A DNA stretch of 64,000 nucleotides from Streptomyces sp. NBC_00513. GTDB taxonomy: Bacteria > Actinomycetota > Actinomycetes > Streptomycetales > Streptomycetaceae. A program made the position numbers and the translations under genes. The notes beneath the pieces were generated by a model. It searched no databases and was not told the origin of the DNA. It saw nothing but the letters and a program-made list of their open reading frames with translations. The stretch's first letter is position 1; the number at the start of each line of letters is the position of its first letter. The DNA lies in contig NZ_CP107845.1 of NCBI RefSeq assembly GCF_041431415.1, positions 5,394,001 to 5,458,000 of the forward strand. Direction: 5' to 3'. This document shows positions 1 through 7,202 of this stretch, one piece after another.

Positions 1-1
1 C

Positions 2-1306
2 GAGTCCGCGATCAAGATCGGCCTCGCGCTGAACTGCGACATCGCCGAGTGGTGCCGCTTCGCCCGGAAGAACTACTTCTATCCGGACATGCCGAAGAAC
101 TTCCAGACCTCCCAGTACGACGAGCCCATCGCCTTCAACGGCTTCCTGGACGTCCAGCTGGAGGACGGCGAGATCTTCCGCGTGGAGATCGAGCGCGCCC
201 ACATGGAGGAGGACACCGGCAAGTCGCTGCACGTCGGCGGCGCCACCGGTCGCATCCACGGTGCGTCCCACTCCCTGCTGGACTACAACCGCGCCGGCAT
301 CCCGCTCATCGAGATCGTCACCAAGCCGATCGAGGGCGCCGGCGAGCGGGCCCCCGAGGTCGCCAAGGCGTACGTCGCGGAGCTGCGCGAGGTCATCAAG
401 GCGCTCGACGTGTCCGAGGCCCGGATGGACAAGGGCCAGATGCGCTGCGACGTGAACCTGTCGCTGCGCCCGAACGGCACCGAGAAGTTCGGCACCCGCT
501 CGGAGACGAAGAACGTCAACTCGCTCCGCTCCGTGGAGCGCGCGGCGCGCTACGAGATCCAGCGGCACGCGGCCGTGCTGTCCTCCGGCGGCACGATCGT
601 GCAGGAGACCCGGCACTTCCACGAGGAGGACGGCTCCACCACCGCCGGCCGCATCAAGGACAACGCCGAGGATTACCGGTACTTCCCGGAGCCCGACCTG
701 GTGCCCGTCGCCCCGGCCCGCGCCTGGGTCGAGGAGCTGCGCACCGGTCTGCCCGAGATGCCGCGCGTGCGGCGCAACCGGCTCCGCCAGGAGTGGGGCG
801 TCAACGAGCACGACATGCAGTCGATCCTCAACGCGGGCGCGGTGGACTCCATCGTCGCCACCATCGACGCGGGCGCCGACTCGACGGCCGCCCGCAAGTG
901 GTGGATGGGCGAGTTGGCCCGCAACGCCAACGAGCAGGGCGTCGTCGTCGACGAGCTGCCGATCACCCCGGCCCAGGTGGCCCGGGTGGCGGCGCTGGTC
1001 GCCGCGGGCGACCTGAACGACAAGCTGGCCCGCCAGGTCATCGAGGGCGTCCTCGCCGGCGAGGGCACCCCGGACGAGGTCGTCGACAAGCGCGGCCTGA
1101 AGGTCGTCTCGGACGAGGGCGCGCTGGGCGCGGCCGTGGACGAGGCCATCGCGGGCAACGCGGCCATCGCCGACAAGATCCGCGGCGGCAAGGTCGCCGC
1201 CGTCGGCGCCCTGGTCGGGGCGGTCATGAAGACCACCCGCGGTCAGGCCGACGCGGCGCGCGTCAAGGAACTCATCCTGGAGCGCCTGGGCGTCTCCGAG
1301 GGCTAG
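2..1306 (+). CDS. gatB: Aspartyl/glutamyl-tRNA amidotransferase subunit B (3' part)
   Basis: This is the tRNA-binding, ATP-using subunit of the GatCAB complex, which converts misacylated Glu-tRNA(Gln) or Asp-tRNA(Asn) to the correct form in the cytoplasm. The reading frame is already open at the first base, so the gene starts upstream of the window. The visible part carries GatB core motifs such as [21 protein letters not shown] and [11 protein letters not shown]. It ends with the helical C-terminal tail domain ([17 protein letters not shown] and [13 protein letters not shown]). The stop is at 1304-1306 and a perfect hairpin follows directly. The missing N-terminus (roughly 90-100 residues) is the only incompleteness. 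Family assignment is firm. Confidence 0.97.
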   Translation, partial: ESAIKIGLALNCDIAEWCRFARKNYFYPDMPKNFQTSQYDEPIAFNGFLDVQLEDGEIFRVEIERAHMEEDTGKSLHVGGATGRIHGASHSLLDYNRAGIPLIEIVTKPIEGAGERAPEVAKAYVAELREVIKALDVSEARMDKGQMRCDVNLSLRPNGTEKFGTRSETKNVNSLRSVERAARYEIQRHAAVLSSGGTIVQETRHFHEEDGSTTAGRIKDNAEDYRYFPEPDLVPVAPARAWVEELRTGLPEMPRVRRNRLRQEWGVNEHDMQSILNAGAVDSIVATIDAGADSTAARKWWMGELARNANEQGVVVDELPITPAQVARVAALVAAGDLNDKLARQVIEGVLAGEGTPDEVVDKRGLKVVSDEGALGAAVDEAIAGNAAIADKIRGGKVAAVGALVGAVMKTTRGQADAARVKELILERLGVSEG

Positions 1307-1320
1307 ATCCCGATCCCGTA

Positions 1321-1366
1321 CGAGGAACGGCCCGCACCGGTGTTCACCGGTGCGGGCCGTTCCTCG
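1321..1366. terminator. Bidirectional hairpin terminator between gatB and GNAT gene
   Basis: A 21-bp perfect inverted repeat (arms 1321-1341 and 1346-1366) with a four-base loop lies between the gatB stop and the convergent acetyltransferase stop. There is no U-tract. Its position suggests it terminates transcription from both sides. Confidence 0.85.
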
Positions 1367-1411
1367 TCGGTCGACTCCGACCGCCGCGGGACGCCGCGGC
1401 CGCCGCGAGAC

Positions 1412-2020
1412 CTACAGCGGAACCGGCGCCGCCAGGAAAGCCAGCCGCGCCGGCTTCGCGGGCAGATACACCTCGGGCAGGTCGATCTCCGGGAGCAAGA
1501 CCTCCGGGCCGAGCACGAAGCCGGTGCGCTCCAGGCGACTGATGGCCTTGAGGTTGCGGGCGTCGGGCTCGGCGACCACGCGGCGGGTACGGCCGTCGGT
1601 GAAGACGTACGCCATGAACGCGGTCAGCAGGGCCGCGGTGAATCCGCGCTCGGCGCCACCGCCCGCGTCCGGGGCGATCAGCAGGTGCACACCCGTGTCG
1701 CCGGGCTGCGCCTCGTAGCACTCGCTGACCCGGTCCGCCGAGCAGTCGTACGTCTGGAACAGCGCGACCGGCGTGCCGTCGCGGCTGACGATGAACGCGT
1801 GGTGCGTCGTGCGCCGGTCCACGTCCTCGTAGATCTCCCGCACCAGTTCGCGGCTCGCGTCGCCCATGCCCCAGAAGCGGGCGCGCTCCTGGCTGACCCA
1901 GCCGTGGATCAGCGTCGCGTCGGCGGCGGGGTCGACGGGGGTGATGGTGACCGTGCCGAAGCCCGCCACGGGGTGGGTGTGCACGGGCTCGCGGGTGGAC
2001 GTGCTGGATGCGCCGGTCAT
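1412..2020 (-). CDS. DesC/AlcB-like GNAT acyltransferase, probable siderophore acyltransferase
   Basis: A 202-residue GNAT-fold protein of the IucB/AlcB/DesC group, whose known members transfer acyl groups to the hydroxylamine of N-hydroxy-diamines during hydroxamate siderophore synthesis. Seen: the HGWVSQERARFWGM segment, the YEAQPGDTGVHLLIAP strand/loop and a C-terminal RRVVAEPDARNLKAISRLE segment, all typical of that group. The ATG at 2020 is preferred over a longer 224-residue frame because it forms an ATGA overlap with the stop of the upstream amidase gene (2017-2019), implying translational coupling. The iron box upstream of that gene should control both. Inferred role: acylation of a siderophore or its precursor. 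The substrate cannot be read from sequence, and no siderophore synthetase gene is nearby. Confidence 0.85.
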   Translation of the reverse strand: MTGASSTSTREPVHTHPVAGFGTVTITPVDPAADATLIHGWVSQERARFWGMGDASRELVREIYEDVDRRTTHHAFIVSRDGTPVALFQTYDCSADRVSECYEAQPGDTGVHLLIAPDAGGGAERGFTAALLTAFMAYVFTDGRTRRVVAEPDARNLKAISRLERTGFVLGPEVLLPEIDLPEVYLPAKPARLAFLAAPVPL

Positions 2021-4092
2021 GCGTGGGTTTCCTTGGTGAGTCGGGCCCAGTCGGTGACGACCGGTACGAGTTCGCACCGCGCCCACAGGGCGAGCTGGTC
2101 ACGGTGGTGGGGTGAGCCGGTGACGCCGTCCGCGCCCAGGGGGACCGCCCAGAGGCTGTCCTCCCGTCGGGCCAGGTCCCAGGCGTAACGGGCGGCCGAG
2201 GCGCGGGCGGTGAGATCGGTGAAGCCGGGTACGGAGGAGGTGGCGTTCACGCAGTCGTGGTCGCCGCCGAGGCCGGGCCACCGCGCGTCGGGGTCCGGGA
2301 GCGCCGACCAGGGCACGAGCCGGTGGACCCGCGACCAGGGGGTGTCGGCGCCCTGCGCGGCGGCGGTCTCCTCCAGGGCGGCCCGTACGTGCGCGACCCG
2401 GTCCAGGGCGGGCAGGAGCGGGGTGGTCAACAGCCCTTCGAGGGCGTAGCCCACCCTCGGGAGCAGGTACAGCCAGGGGTGGAAGACCTCCGGGCCGGTG
2501 GGGGCGTCGGCCAGCCCCGCGAGCGCGGGGTCGGCGGCGATGCCGCGTACCGTCGCGGTCCGGAAGGCGGCGAAGACGGTGGCGTCGGTGCTGTCGGCCG
2601 CCATGTGCCGGTCCCAGGCGAGCAGTCGGGCGCGCAGCGCCTCGGCGGCGGGGGAGAGGTCCGCGAGATCCGGCAGCAGGTCGAGCAGGGCCGCGGCGGA
2701 GGCCAGCCGGGTGTCCGCGTGCACGTCGGCCATCGCCTTCGCGGACCAGTCGGTGGAGCCGGAGAGCAGCTCGCGGATGCGGTCGGCCCGGTGCGGGGGA
2801 GCGAACTCCACGCCGAGGGGGGCGGCGATGCCGCGCGCGTTCGCCATCACGGCGAAGTCCCGCACCGGCTCGGCGGGCGTCTCGGCCCAGCCCCGCCACG
2901 CGTACCGCGCATCCCAGGCGGGCACGGGGCGCAGCCGGTTGGCGGGGTCGCGCAACGGGACGGCGCCGGCGACACGGTGCAGCAGACCGCCCTCGGTGTC
3001 GGCGGCGTGCACGACGTTGACCGGCTCCGCCCAGCCGTCGAGCGCGCGGTCGACGTCGGCCACGGTGCGGGCCCGCAGCAGGGCCGGCAGGACGGCGAAA
3101 CCGAGGTCGCGACGGACCCGGGGCGGGTAGCGCAGCGACAGGGTCTGGTCCGCCGACTCCTCGCGGGTGATCACCGGACCGCGCGCGGTCTCCAGCACCT
3201 CGACCTCCACCGGATCGCCGCCGGCGACGGAGATGGTCTCGGTGTGCCGGTGGACGGGCTCCCAGGCGCCGTCCGGCCCCAGCGCCTCGACGCCGTCGCC
3301 GCCGGGCGCCGGGCGCAGCCGCTCGACGTACAAGTCCTGGTAGTCGGCCATGGCGTTGGTGATGGCCCAGGCCGCGCCGCCGGTGTGCCCGAAGTGGCCG
3401 AGGCCGGGGATGCCGGGGACGGCCAGGCCGAGGACGTCGAACTCGGGGCAGGAGAGACGTATCTGCTGGTAGACGCCCGGGTCCTCGATGAACCGGTGCG
3501 GATCGCCGGCGATGATCGCCGCGCCGGTGGCGGTCCGGTCGCCGGGGACCAGCCAGCCGTTGCTGCCGGCCGTGCCGGGGCCGTCGGTGGCGAACAGGGT
3601 GACCGCCTCGTCGCCCAGGGCCCGGCCGACGCGCTCGCGCCAGAGCTTGGTCGCGAAACCGGCGAACAGGATGTGGGTGGCGATCCAGATGGAGAGCGGG
3701 ACCCACGGCTCCCACGGGGTGGGAACGTGCCCGGTGCGCGCGAACCGCTCGTCGCGCAGGGCGCCTTCGGCCAGCCCCTCGTTGACCCCGTCCACGTACG
3801 CCCGCACCCAGGCCGCGGTCTGCGGGTCGAGGGCCTCGTGACAGCGGCGGGCGGTGTCGTCGAGACGGGACTGGCGGGCGAACCGGTCCCAGGTCACGGC
3901 GTCCGCACCGAGGAAGGCGGCGCTGGAGCCCTGGGCGCGATGACGCTCGACCTCCAACTGCCAGGCGCGGTCCAGGGCGGTGACGCGCCCCTGGGCGTGG
4001 GAGAGTCGGAGCGCGTCGGATGCGCGAAGATGGGGGACGCCCCAGTCGTCGCGGTAGACCGCGTAGTCGTCCGACGGGTTTGCGCTGCTCAC
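2017..4092 (-). CDS. Penicillin-amidase-family Ntn hydrolase, iron-regulated, apparently cytoplasmic
   Basis: A 691-residue member of the penicillin acylase family, Ntn hydrolases that cleave amide bonds after autocatalytic processing. The DDWGVPHLRA start and the processing site GSNGWLV, whose serine (about residue 177) becomes the N-terminal nucleophile, are visible. HFGHTGGAAWAITNAMAD and a late GGDHDCVNA segment also fit the family. I prefer the GTG at 4092 because GGGGAAGA precedes it by about nine bases. ATG 4116 overlaps the iron box and GTG 4101 has no spacing. No signal peptide is visible, unlike classical secreted acylases, so it probably acts inside the cell. It is first in a two-gene operon with the acyltransferase and divergent from a siderophore-interacting protein. 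Siderophore deacylation is therefore more likely than beta-lactam cleavage. Confidence 0.9.
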   Translation of the reverse strand: MSSANPSDDYAVYRDDWGVPHLRASDALRLSHAQGRVTALDRAWQLEVERHRAQGSSAAFLGADAVTWDRFARQSRLDDTARRCHEALDPQTAAWVRAYVDGVNEGLAEGALRDERFARTGHVPTPWEPWVPLSIWIATHILFAGFATKLWRERVGRALGDEAVTLFATDGPGTAGSNGWLVPGDRTATGAAIIAGDPHRFIEDPGVYQQIRLSCPEFDVLGLAVPGIPGLGHFGHTGGAAWAITNAMADYQDLYVERLRPAPGGDGVEALGPDGAWEPVHRHTETISVAGGDPVEVEVLETARGPVITREESADQTLSLRYPPRVRRDLGFAVLPALLRARTVADVDRALDGWAEPVNVVHAADTEGGLLHRVAGAVPLRDPANRLRPVPAWDARYAWRGWAETPAEPVRDFAVMANARGIAAPLGVEFAPPHRADRIRELLSGSTDWSAKAMADVHADTRLASAAALLDLLPDLADLSPAAEALRARLLAWDRHMAADSTDATVFAAFRTATVRGIAADPALAGLADAPTGPEVFHPWLYLLPRVGYALEGLLTTPLLPALDRVAHVRAALEETAAAQGADTPWSRVHRLVPWSALPDPDARWPGLGGDHDCVNATSSVPGFTDLTARASAARYAWDLARREDSLWAVPLGADGVTGSPHHRDQLALWARCELVPVVTDWARLTKETHA

Positions 4093-4115
4093 ACTGCTCA
4101 CTCTTCCCCAAAGCA

Positions 4116-4134
4116 TTAGGTTAGGCTGACCTAA
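4116..4134. promoter_or_regulatory. Iron box (DmdR1/IdeR-type operator)
   Basis: TTAGGTTAGGCTGACCTAA matches the actinobacterial iron-repressor consensus TTAGGTTAGGCTAACCTAA at 18 of 19 positions. It lies between the divergent amidase and siderophore-interacting protein genes, so iron-loaded DmdR/IdeR probably represses both directions. Confidence 0.9.
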
Positions 4135-4201
4135 CTATAAGGCTGAAAGTGCGTGCCGATGCCGAGGGGCAGGGGCAGCTCAGGGGAAGGGGTGGCCACA
4201 C

Positions 4202-4942
4202 ATGGCCGTTGGCAAGGGCTGGGAGGGCGTCGTCCTCAAGCTCATGGGGGCGAAGGACTTCACCTTCACCGTCACCGGGGCGGAGGACGTCACGGCGAAC
4301 TACCGCCGCGTGCACCTGTCGGACGGAGGACTCCTCGCGGCGGCCGGAGAATCGATTCATCCGACGATGTGGGTCCGCCTGTGGTTCCAGAGCGAGGGCA
4401 AGCCGCACCAGCGTGCCTACACGCTCGTCGACCCCGACCCCGCGACGGGCACCTTCACCCTCGAATTCGCCCTCCACGACGGAGTGGCCAGCGCCTGGGC
4501 GCGGGCCGCCCAACCCGGCGACACCATCGAGGCCAGCATCCAGGGCACCGGATTCACCGCCCCCGCGCCCGAGCCCGAACGCCTCCTGGTGATCGGCGAC
4601 CCGGCCTCCCTCCCGGCCATCAACTCCCTCCTCGACGCCTACCCGAGGACCCCCGCCACGATCTGGTTCGAGACCCAGCACGCCTCCGACACCGACCTCC
4701 CCGTCCGCCTGGACCCCGACCGGCACGACATCCGCCGCGTCGAGCGCGGCGCGGGCGCCGGGGCGAACCTGGTGGAGCAGGTCAAGGCGCAACTCCCCGA
4801 GCTGGTCGCCGACCCCGCCTCGGCGTACGTGTGGCTGGCCTGCGACGCCGCGACCACCCGCGCGTTGACCGCGTACCTCCGCAAGGACCTGGCCCTGCCG
4901 AAGCAGCGGGTCAACGGCCTCGGCTACTGGCGCGCCGCCTGA
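4202..4942 (+). CDS. Siderophore-interacting protein (SIP, FAD-dependent ferric-siderophore reductase)
   Basis: A 246-residue SIP/ViuB-type flavoprotein. The family binds FAD and reduces ferric siderophores with NAD(P)H to release iron in the cytoplasm. The N-terminal FAD-binding barrel shows the HQRAYTLVDPD segment (RxYTxR-like). The middle holds LLVIGDPASLPAINSLL. The C-terminal half ends with AYVWLACDAATTRAL and LPKQRVNGLGYWR, typical of the SIP domain. A GGGGAAGG-type ribosome binding site stands about nine bases before the ATG. It is transcribed away from the iron box at 4116-4134. A strong hairpin follows the stop, so it is probably monocistronic. Confidence 0.93.
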   Translation: MAVGKGWEGVVLKLMGAKDFTFTVTGAEDVTANYRRVHLSDGGLLAAAGESIHPTMWVRLWFQSEGKPHQRAYTLVDPDPATGTFTLEFALHDGVASAWARAAQPGDTIEASIQGTGFTAPAPEPERLLVIGDPASLPAINSLLDAYPRTPATIWFETQHASDTDLPVRLDPDRHDIRRVERGAGAGANLVEQVKAQLPELVADPASAYVWLACDAATTRALTAYLRKDLALPKQRVNGLGYWRAA

Positions 4943-4963
4943 CGCAGACGTCCGGCCGCGGCC

Positions 4964-5023
4964 CCCGTGCCCACCCCGTGCCCGCCCCCGAGGCTTCGGG
5001 GGTGGGCACGGGGTGGGCACGGG
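4964..5023. terminator. Long hairpin terminator after the SIP gene
   Basis: Two long GC-rich arms (about 4964-4991 and 4996-5023) are complementary except for one G-U position, around a short loop containing TTCG. The element lies between the SIP stop and the convergent DinB gene, and probably acts in both directions. Confidence 0.8.
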
Positions 5024-5119
5024 TCCCTCTTCGCCCGCCCGCGACTCGCGTGGCCCGCCGCGTCCCGCACCTGCCGACGGTGCGTCTCTCAGACACCTCC
5101 GCCGCGTCCTCCCGCGTCC

Positions 5120-5620
5120 TCACGCGCCGACGGTGCCGTCCACGGCCTCGCGGAGGAAGTCGGCGTGCCCGTTGTGGCGGGCGTACTCGTGGATCATGTG
5201 CAGCATCACCAGGCGCAACGAGACGTCCTCCTTCCACCTCGGGACGTGCACCGTCACCTCCAGGGACGCGGCTGCGGCCTCCACCTCCCGGGAGTGCTCG
5301 ATCTCGGCGTGCCAGGCGGCGAAGGCCTCGGCCCCGCTCGCGTCCGTGGCGTCGTAGGCCGCCTGGAAGTCGTGGCGGTCGGACCACAGGTGCGGGACCT
5401 CGGCCCCGCCGATCGTGCGGCGGAACCACTGTCGCTCGACCTCGGCCATGTGTCGAACCAGGCCCATCAGGGACAAGGCGGACGGCGGGGACGCCTGGCG
5501 GCGCAGTTGCCCGTCGTCCAGACCCTCGCACTTCATCGCGAGGGTGGCGCGGTGAAAGTCGAGGTAGGCGCGGAGCGTTTCGCGCTCGCCGCCGGTACCG
5601 GGTGGTGAGATGCGTTCCAT
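5120..5620 (-). CDS. DinB superfamily protein (DUF664-like)
   Basis: A 166-residue four-helix-bundle protein of the DinB/DUF664 type, a group that includes metal-dependent thiol transferases such as mycothiol or bacillithiol S-transferases. Histidines typical of the fold's metal site occur in LMGLVRHMAEVERQWFRR and in MLHMIHEYARHNGHADFLRE. The ATG at 5620 is chosen because AGG stands about nine bases upstream; an ATG two codons earlier is possible. It follows the GNAT gene on the same strand after 56 bases, so the two may be co-transcribed. Substrate unknown; a mycothiol link is inference from the family. Confidence 0.85.
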   Translation of the reverse strand: MERISPPGTGGERETLRAYLDFHRATLAMKCEGLDDGQLRRQASPPSALSLMGLVRHMAEVERQWFRRTIGGAEVPHLWSDRHDFQAAYDATDASGAEAFAAWHAEIEHSREVEAAAASLEVTVHVPRWKEDVSLRLVMLHMIHEYARHNGHADFLREAVDGTVGA

Positions 5621-5676
5621 GTGCATGATCCTGCCCGCCCGACCCGACGGCCGGAAGGACCCGGCGGGCACCCTTT

Positions 5677-6486
5677 TCAGCACTCCCACACGTACGGCAC
5701 CGTCACTCCCAGCACGTTGAAACCCAGCCGTTCCAGGATCGGTCGGCTGTCCTCCGTCGCGTCCACCTGGAGGTACTCGATGCCGCGGGCCGCCGCCAAC
5801 CGGGCGCGGTGGGCGACCAGAAGGCGGTAGATGCCGCGCCCCCGCCACTCGGGATCGGTGCCACCGCCCCACAGGCCCGCGAACGAGACCCCCTGCGGCA
5901 TCTCCATCCGGGCCGCGCAGACCGGGGTGTCGCCCGCCATCGCGACGACGGCCTCGACGGTGTCCGGTGCGTCCCGCAGCATGCCGAGCACCAGCTCCCG
6001 GATCCGGGGGCTCTCGGAGGCGAACGCCCTTCCGTGGGCCTCCATCATCAAATCCACCCCCGCCTCGTCCGTCACCACCCGCAGGGTGATCCCCTCCGGA
6101 GGACGGACCGGCAGCGCCGCGAGGTCGGCCGTCCGCGCCACGAGCAGCGTCTCGGCCGGCTCCGGCACGAACCCGGCGGCGCGCAGCCGCTCCCCGAGAT
6201 CCGCCGGGCGGTCGTGGTCGTACAACTTCCACTCGAAGTCCGTCGCCTCGCCGGCCTTTGCCCGCCCCGCGTAGTGGGCGATCTGCGCGGCGATCTCCGC
6301 GTCCGCCGTCCCGGCGTCGAGGTCCGACCACACCACACCGTTCCAGCCGGGACCGGACACGGTCTGCCGGACGACCGCGCCCACCCGTTCCACGCGGGCC
6401 GACGCCGAGTCGGGCTGCGCGCCCCGGCGCATCTGCGAGTCGTACAGGGCCCGCACCTTCACCAATTCCGCGTCATCCATGGTCAT
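5677..6486 (-). CDS. GNAT-family N-acetyltransferase
   Basis: A 269-residue protein. The last 140 residues carry a GNAT domain with the acetyl-CoA loop in DPEWRGRGIYRLLVAHR (the RGRGIY core) and a closing ERLGFNVLGVT strand. The first 120 residues form a less conserved region that may be a second, degenerate GNAT repeat. It is divergent from the cupin gene at 6540 and upstream of the DinB gene on the same strand. An ATG at 6480 is an alternative start. Substrate cannot be predicted. Confidence 0.85.
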   Translation of the reverse strand: MTMDDAELVKVRALYDSQMRRGAQPDSASARVERVGAVVRQTVSGPGWNGVVWSDLDAGTADAEIAAQIAHYAGRAKAGEATDFEWKLYDHDRPADLGERLRAAGFVPEPAETLLVARTADLAALPVRPPEGITLRVVTDEAGVDLMMEAHGRAFASESPRIRELVLGMLRDAPDTVEAVVAMAGDTPVCAARMEMPQGVSFAGLWGGGTDPEWRGRGIYRLLVAHRARLAAARGIEYLQVDATEDSRPILERLGFNVLGVTVPYVWEC

Positions 6487-6539
6487 CCGGCCAGCTCACC
6501 AGCCGGGTCCGCGCGCCACAACTGCATTAACCTCGCTCC

Positions 6540-6935
6540 GTGAACGTCGACTCCTCCGTCTACACCGGCAAGGCCGCTCCCGACGCCGCCGCCGACCGGG
6601 GCTGGCTCCTCGGTCACTTCAAGGCGCCCGGCGATCCCCGCCACAGCGAGGACGTGGAGATCAAATGGGGCGTCCACCCCAAGGGCGACGAGCGGGCGCG
6701 ATGGGTGACCGGCGAGGAACGCACCGCGCTCCAGGTGCTGATCAGCGGGCGCTTCCGGCTGGAGTTCCCCGGCCGCACCGTGGTCCTCGCCGAGCAGGGC
6801 GACTACGTGGTCTGGGGGCGCGGGGTCGACCACTCCTGGCACGCGGAGGAGGACACGGTGGTGCTCACCGTCCGATGGCCGTCCGTTCCCGGCTACCGCG
6901 CCGACGAAGAGCAGCCCGGCAGCCCGCGACCCTGA
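6540..6935 (+). CDS. Small cupin-like protein
   Basis: A 131-residue protein with a single cupin-type beta-barrel pattern: ALQVLISGRFRLEFPGRTVVLAEQGDYVVW, then HSWHAEEDTVVLTVRWPS. The early WLLGHFKAPG and VEIKWGVHPKGDERA segments match a conserved streptomycete family; I recall homologues sometimes labelled 'signal peptidase I', but no signal peptidase motif is present. The GTG start has no ribosome binding site. A TAACCT hexamer ends six bases before it, suggesting a leaderless transcript. Function unknown. Confidence 0.8.
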   Translation: MNVDSSVYTGKAAPDAAADRGWLLGHFKAPGDPRHSEDVEIKWGVHPKGDERARWVTGEERTALQVLISGRFRLEFPGRTVVLAEQGDYVVWGRGVDHSWHAEEDTVVLTVRWPSVPGYRADEEQPGSPRP

Positions 6936-7032
6936 ACCTGAACCTGGCCGCGCCCTGAACCTGCTGGCCGTGGCCGTGGCCCTCCGCATCGGGCATTCCC
7001 CAAGTTCCTGTGACGATGCACACGAAAGGGGC

Positions 7033-7060
7033 CAACGATCACCAATCGTTGAGATCGTTG
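7033..7060. repeat. Three copies of a CAACGAT/ATCGTTG heptamer upstream of the MMPL gene
   Basis: CAACGAT (7033-7039) faces ATCGTTG (7045-7051) as a 7-5-7 inverted repeat, and a second ATCGTTG follows at 7054-7060. This lies in the 267-base gap between the cupin and the MMPL exporter (6936-7202). It is a plausible operator; no local regulator is obvious. Nothing else is evident in that gap. Confidence 0.45.
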
Positions 7061-7202
7061 CAGGTGAAGCAGGTAGAGGTGTGGACCGACCGGTCGGGCC
7101 GAGGAGACCCCTCAGGCACCCGCCCCGGCCCGCACGCGTCCACGTGTTCTTTGCGACGGGCCCTCCCCCGGTAAAGATCCGAACCACCAGGGAGCACGTC
7201 CG

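Noticed and set aside
1340..2188. Plus-strand frame opposite the DesC-like acyltransferase
   Set aside because: It begins inside a terminator hairpin and has no recognisable protein features.
2017..4092. Penicillin amidase homologue as a beta-lactam resistance or biosynthesis gene
   Set aside because: The iron box, the coupled DesC-like acyltransferase and the divergent SIP gene point to iron metabolism; no beta-lactam genes are nearby.
2257..4119. Plus-strand frame opposite the amidase gene
   Set aside because: Low-complexity Gly/Val/Arg translation; the opposite strand has a complete Ntn hydrolase.
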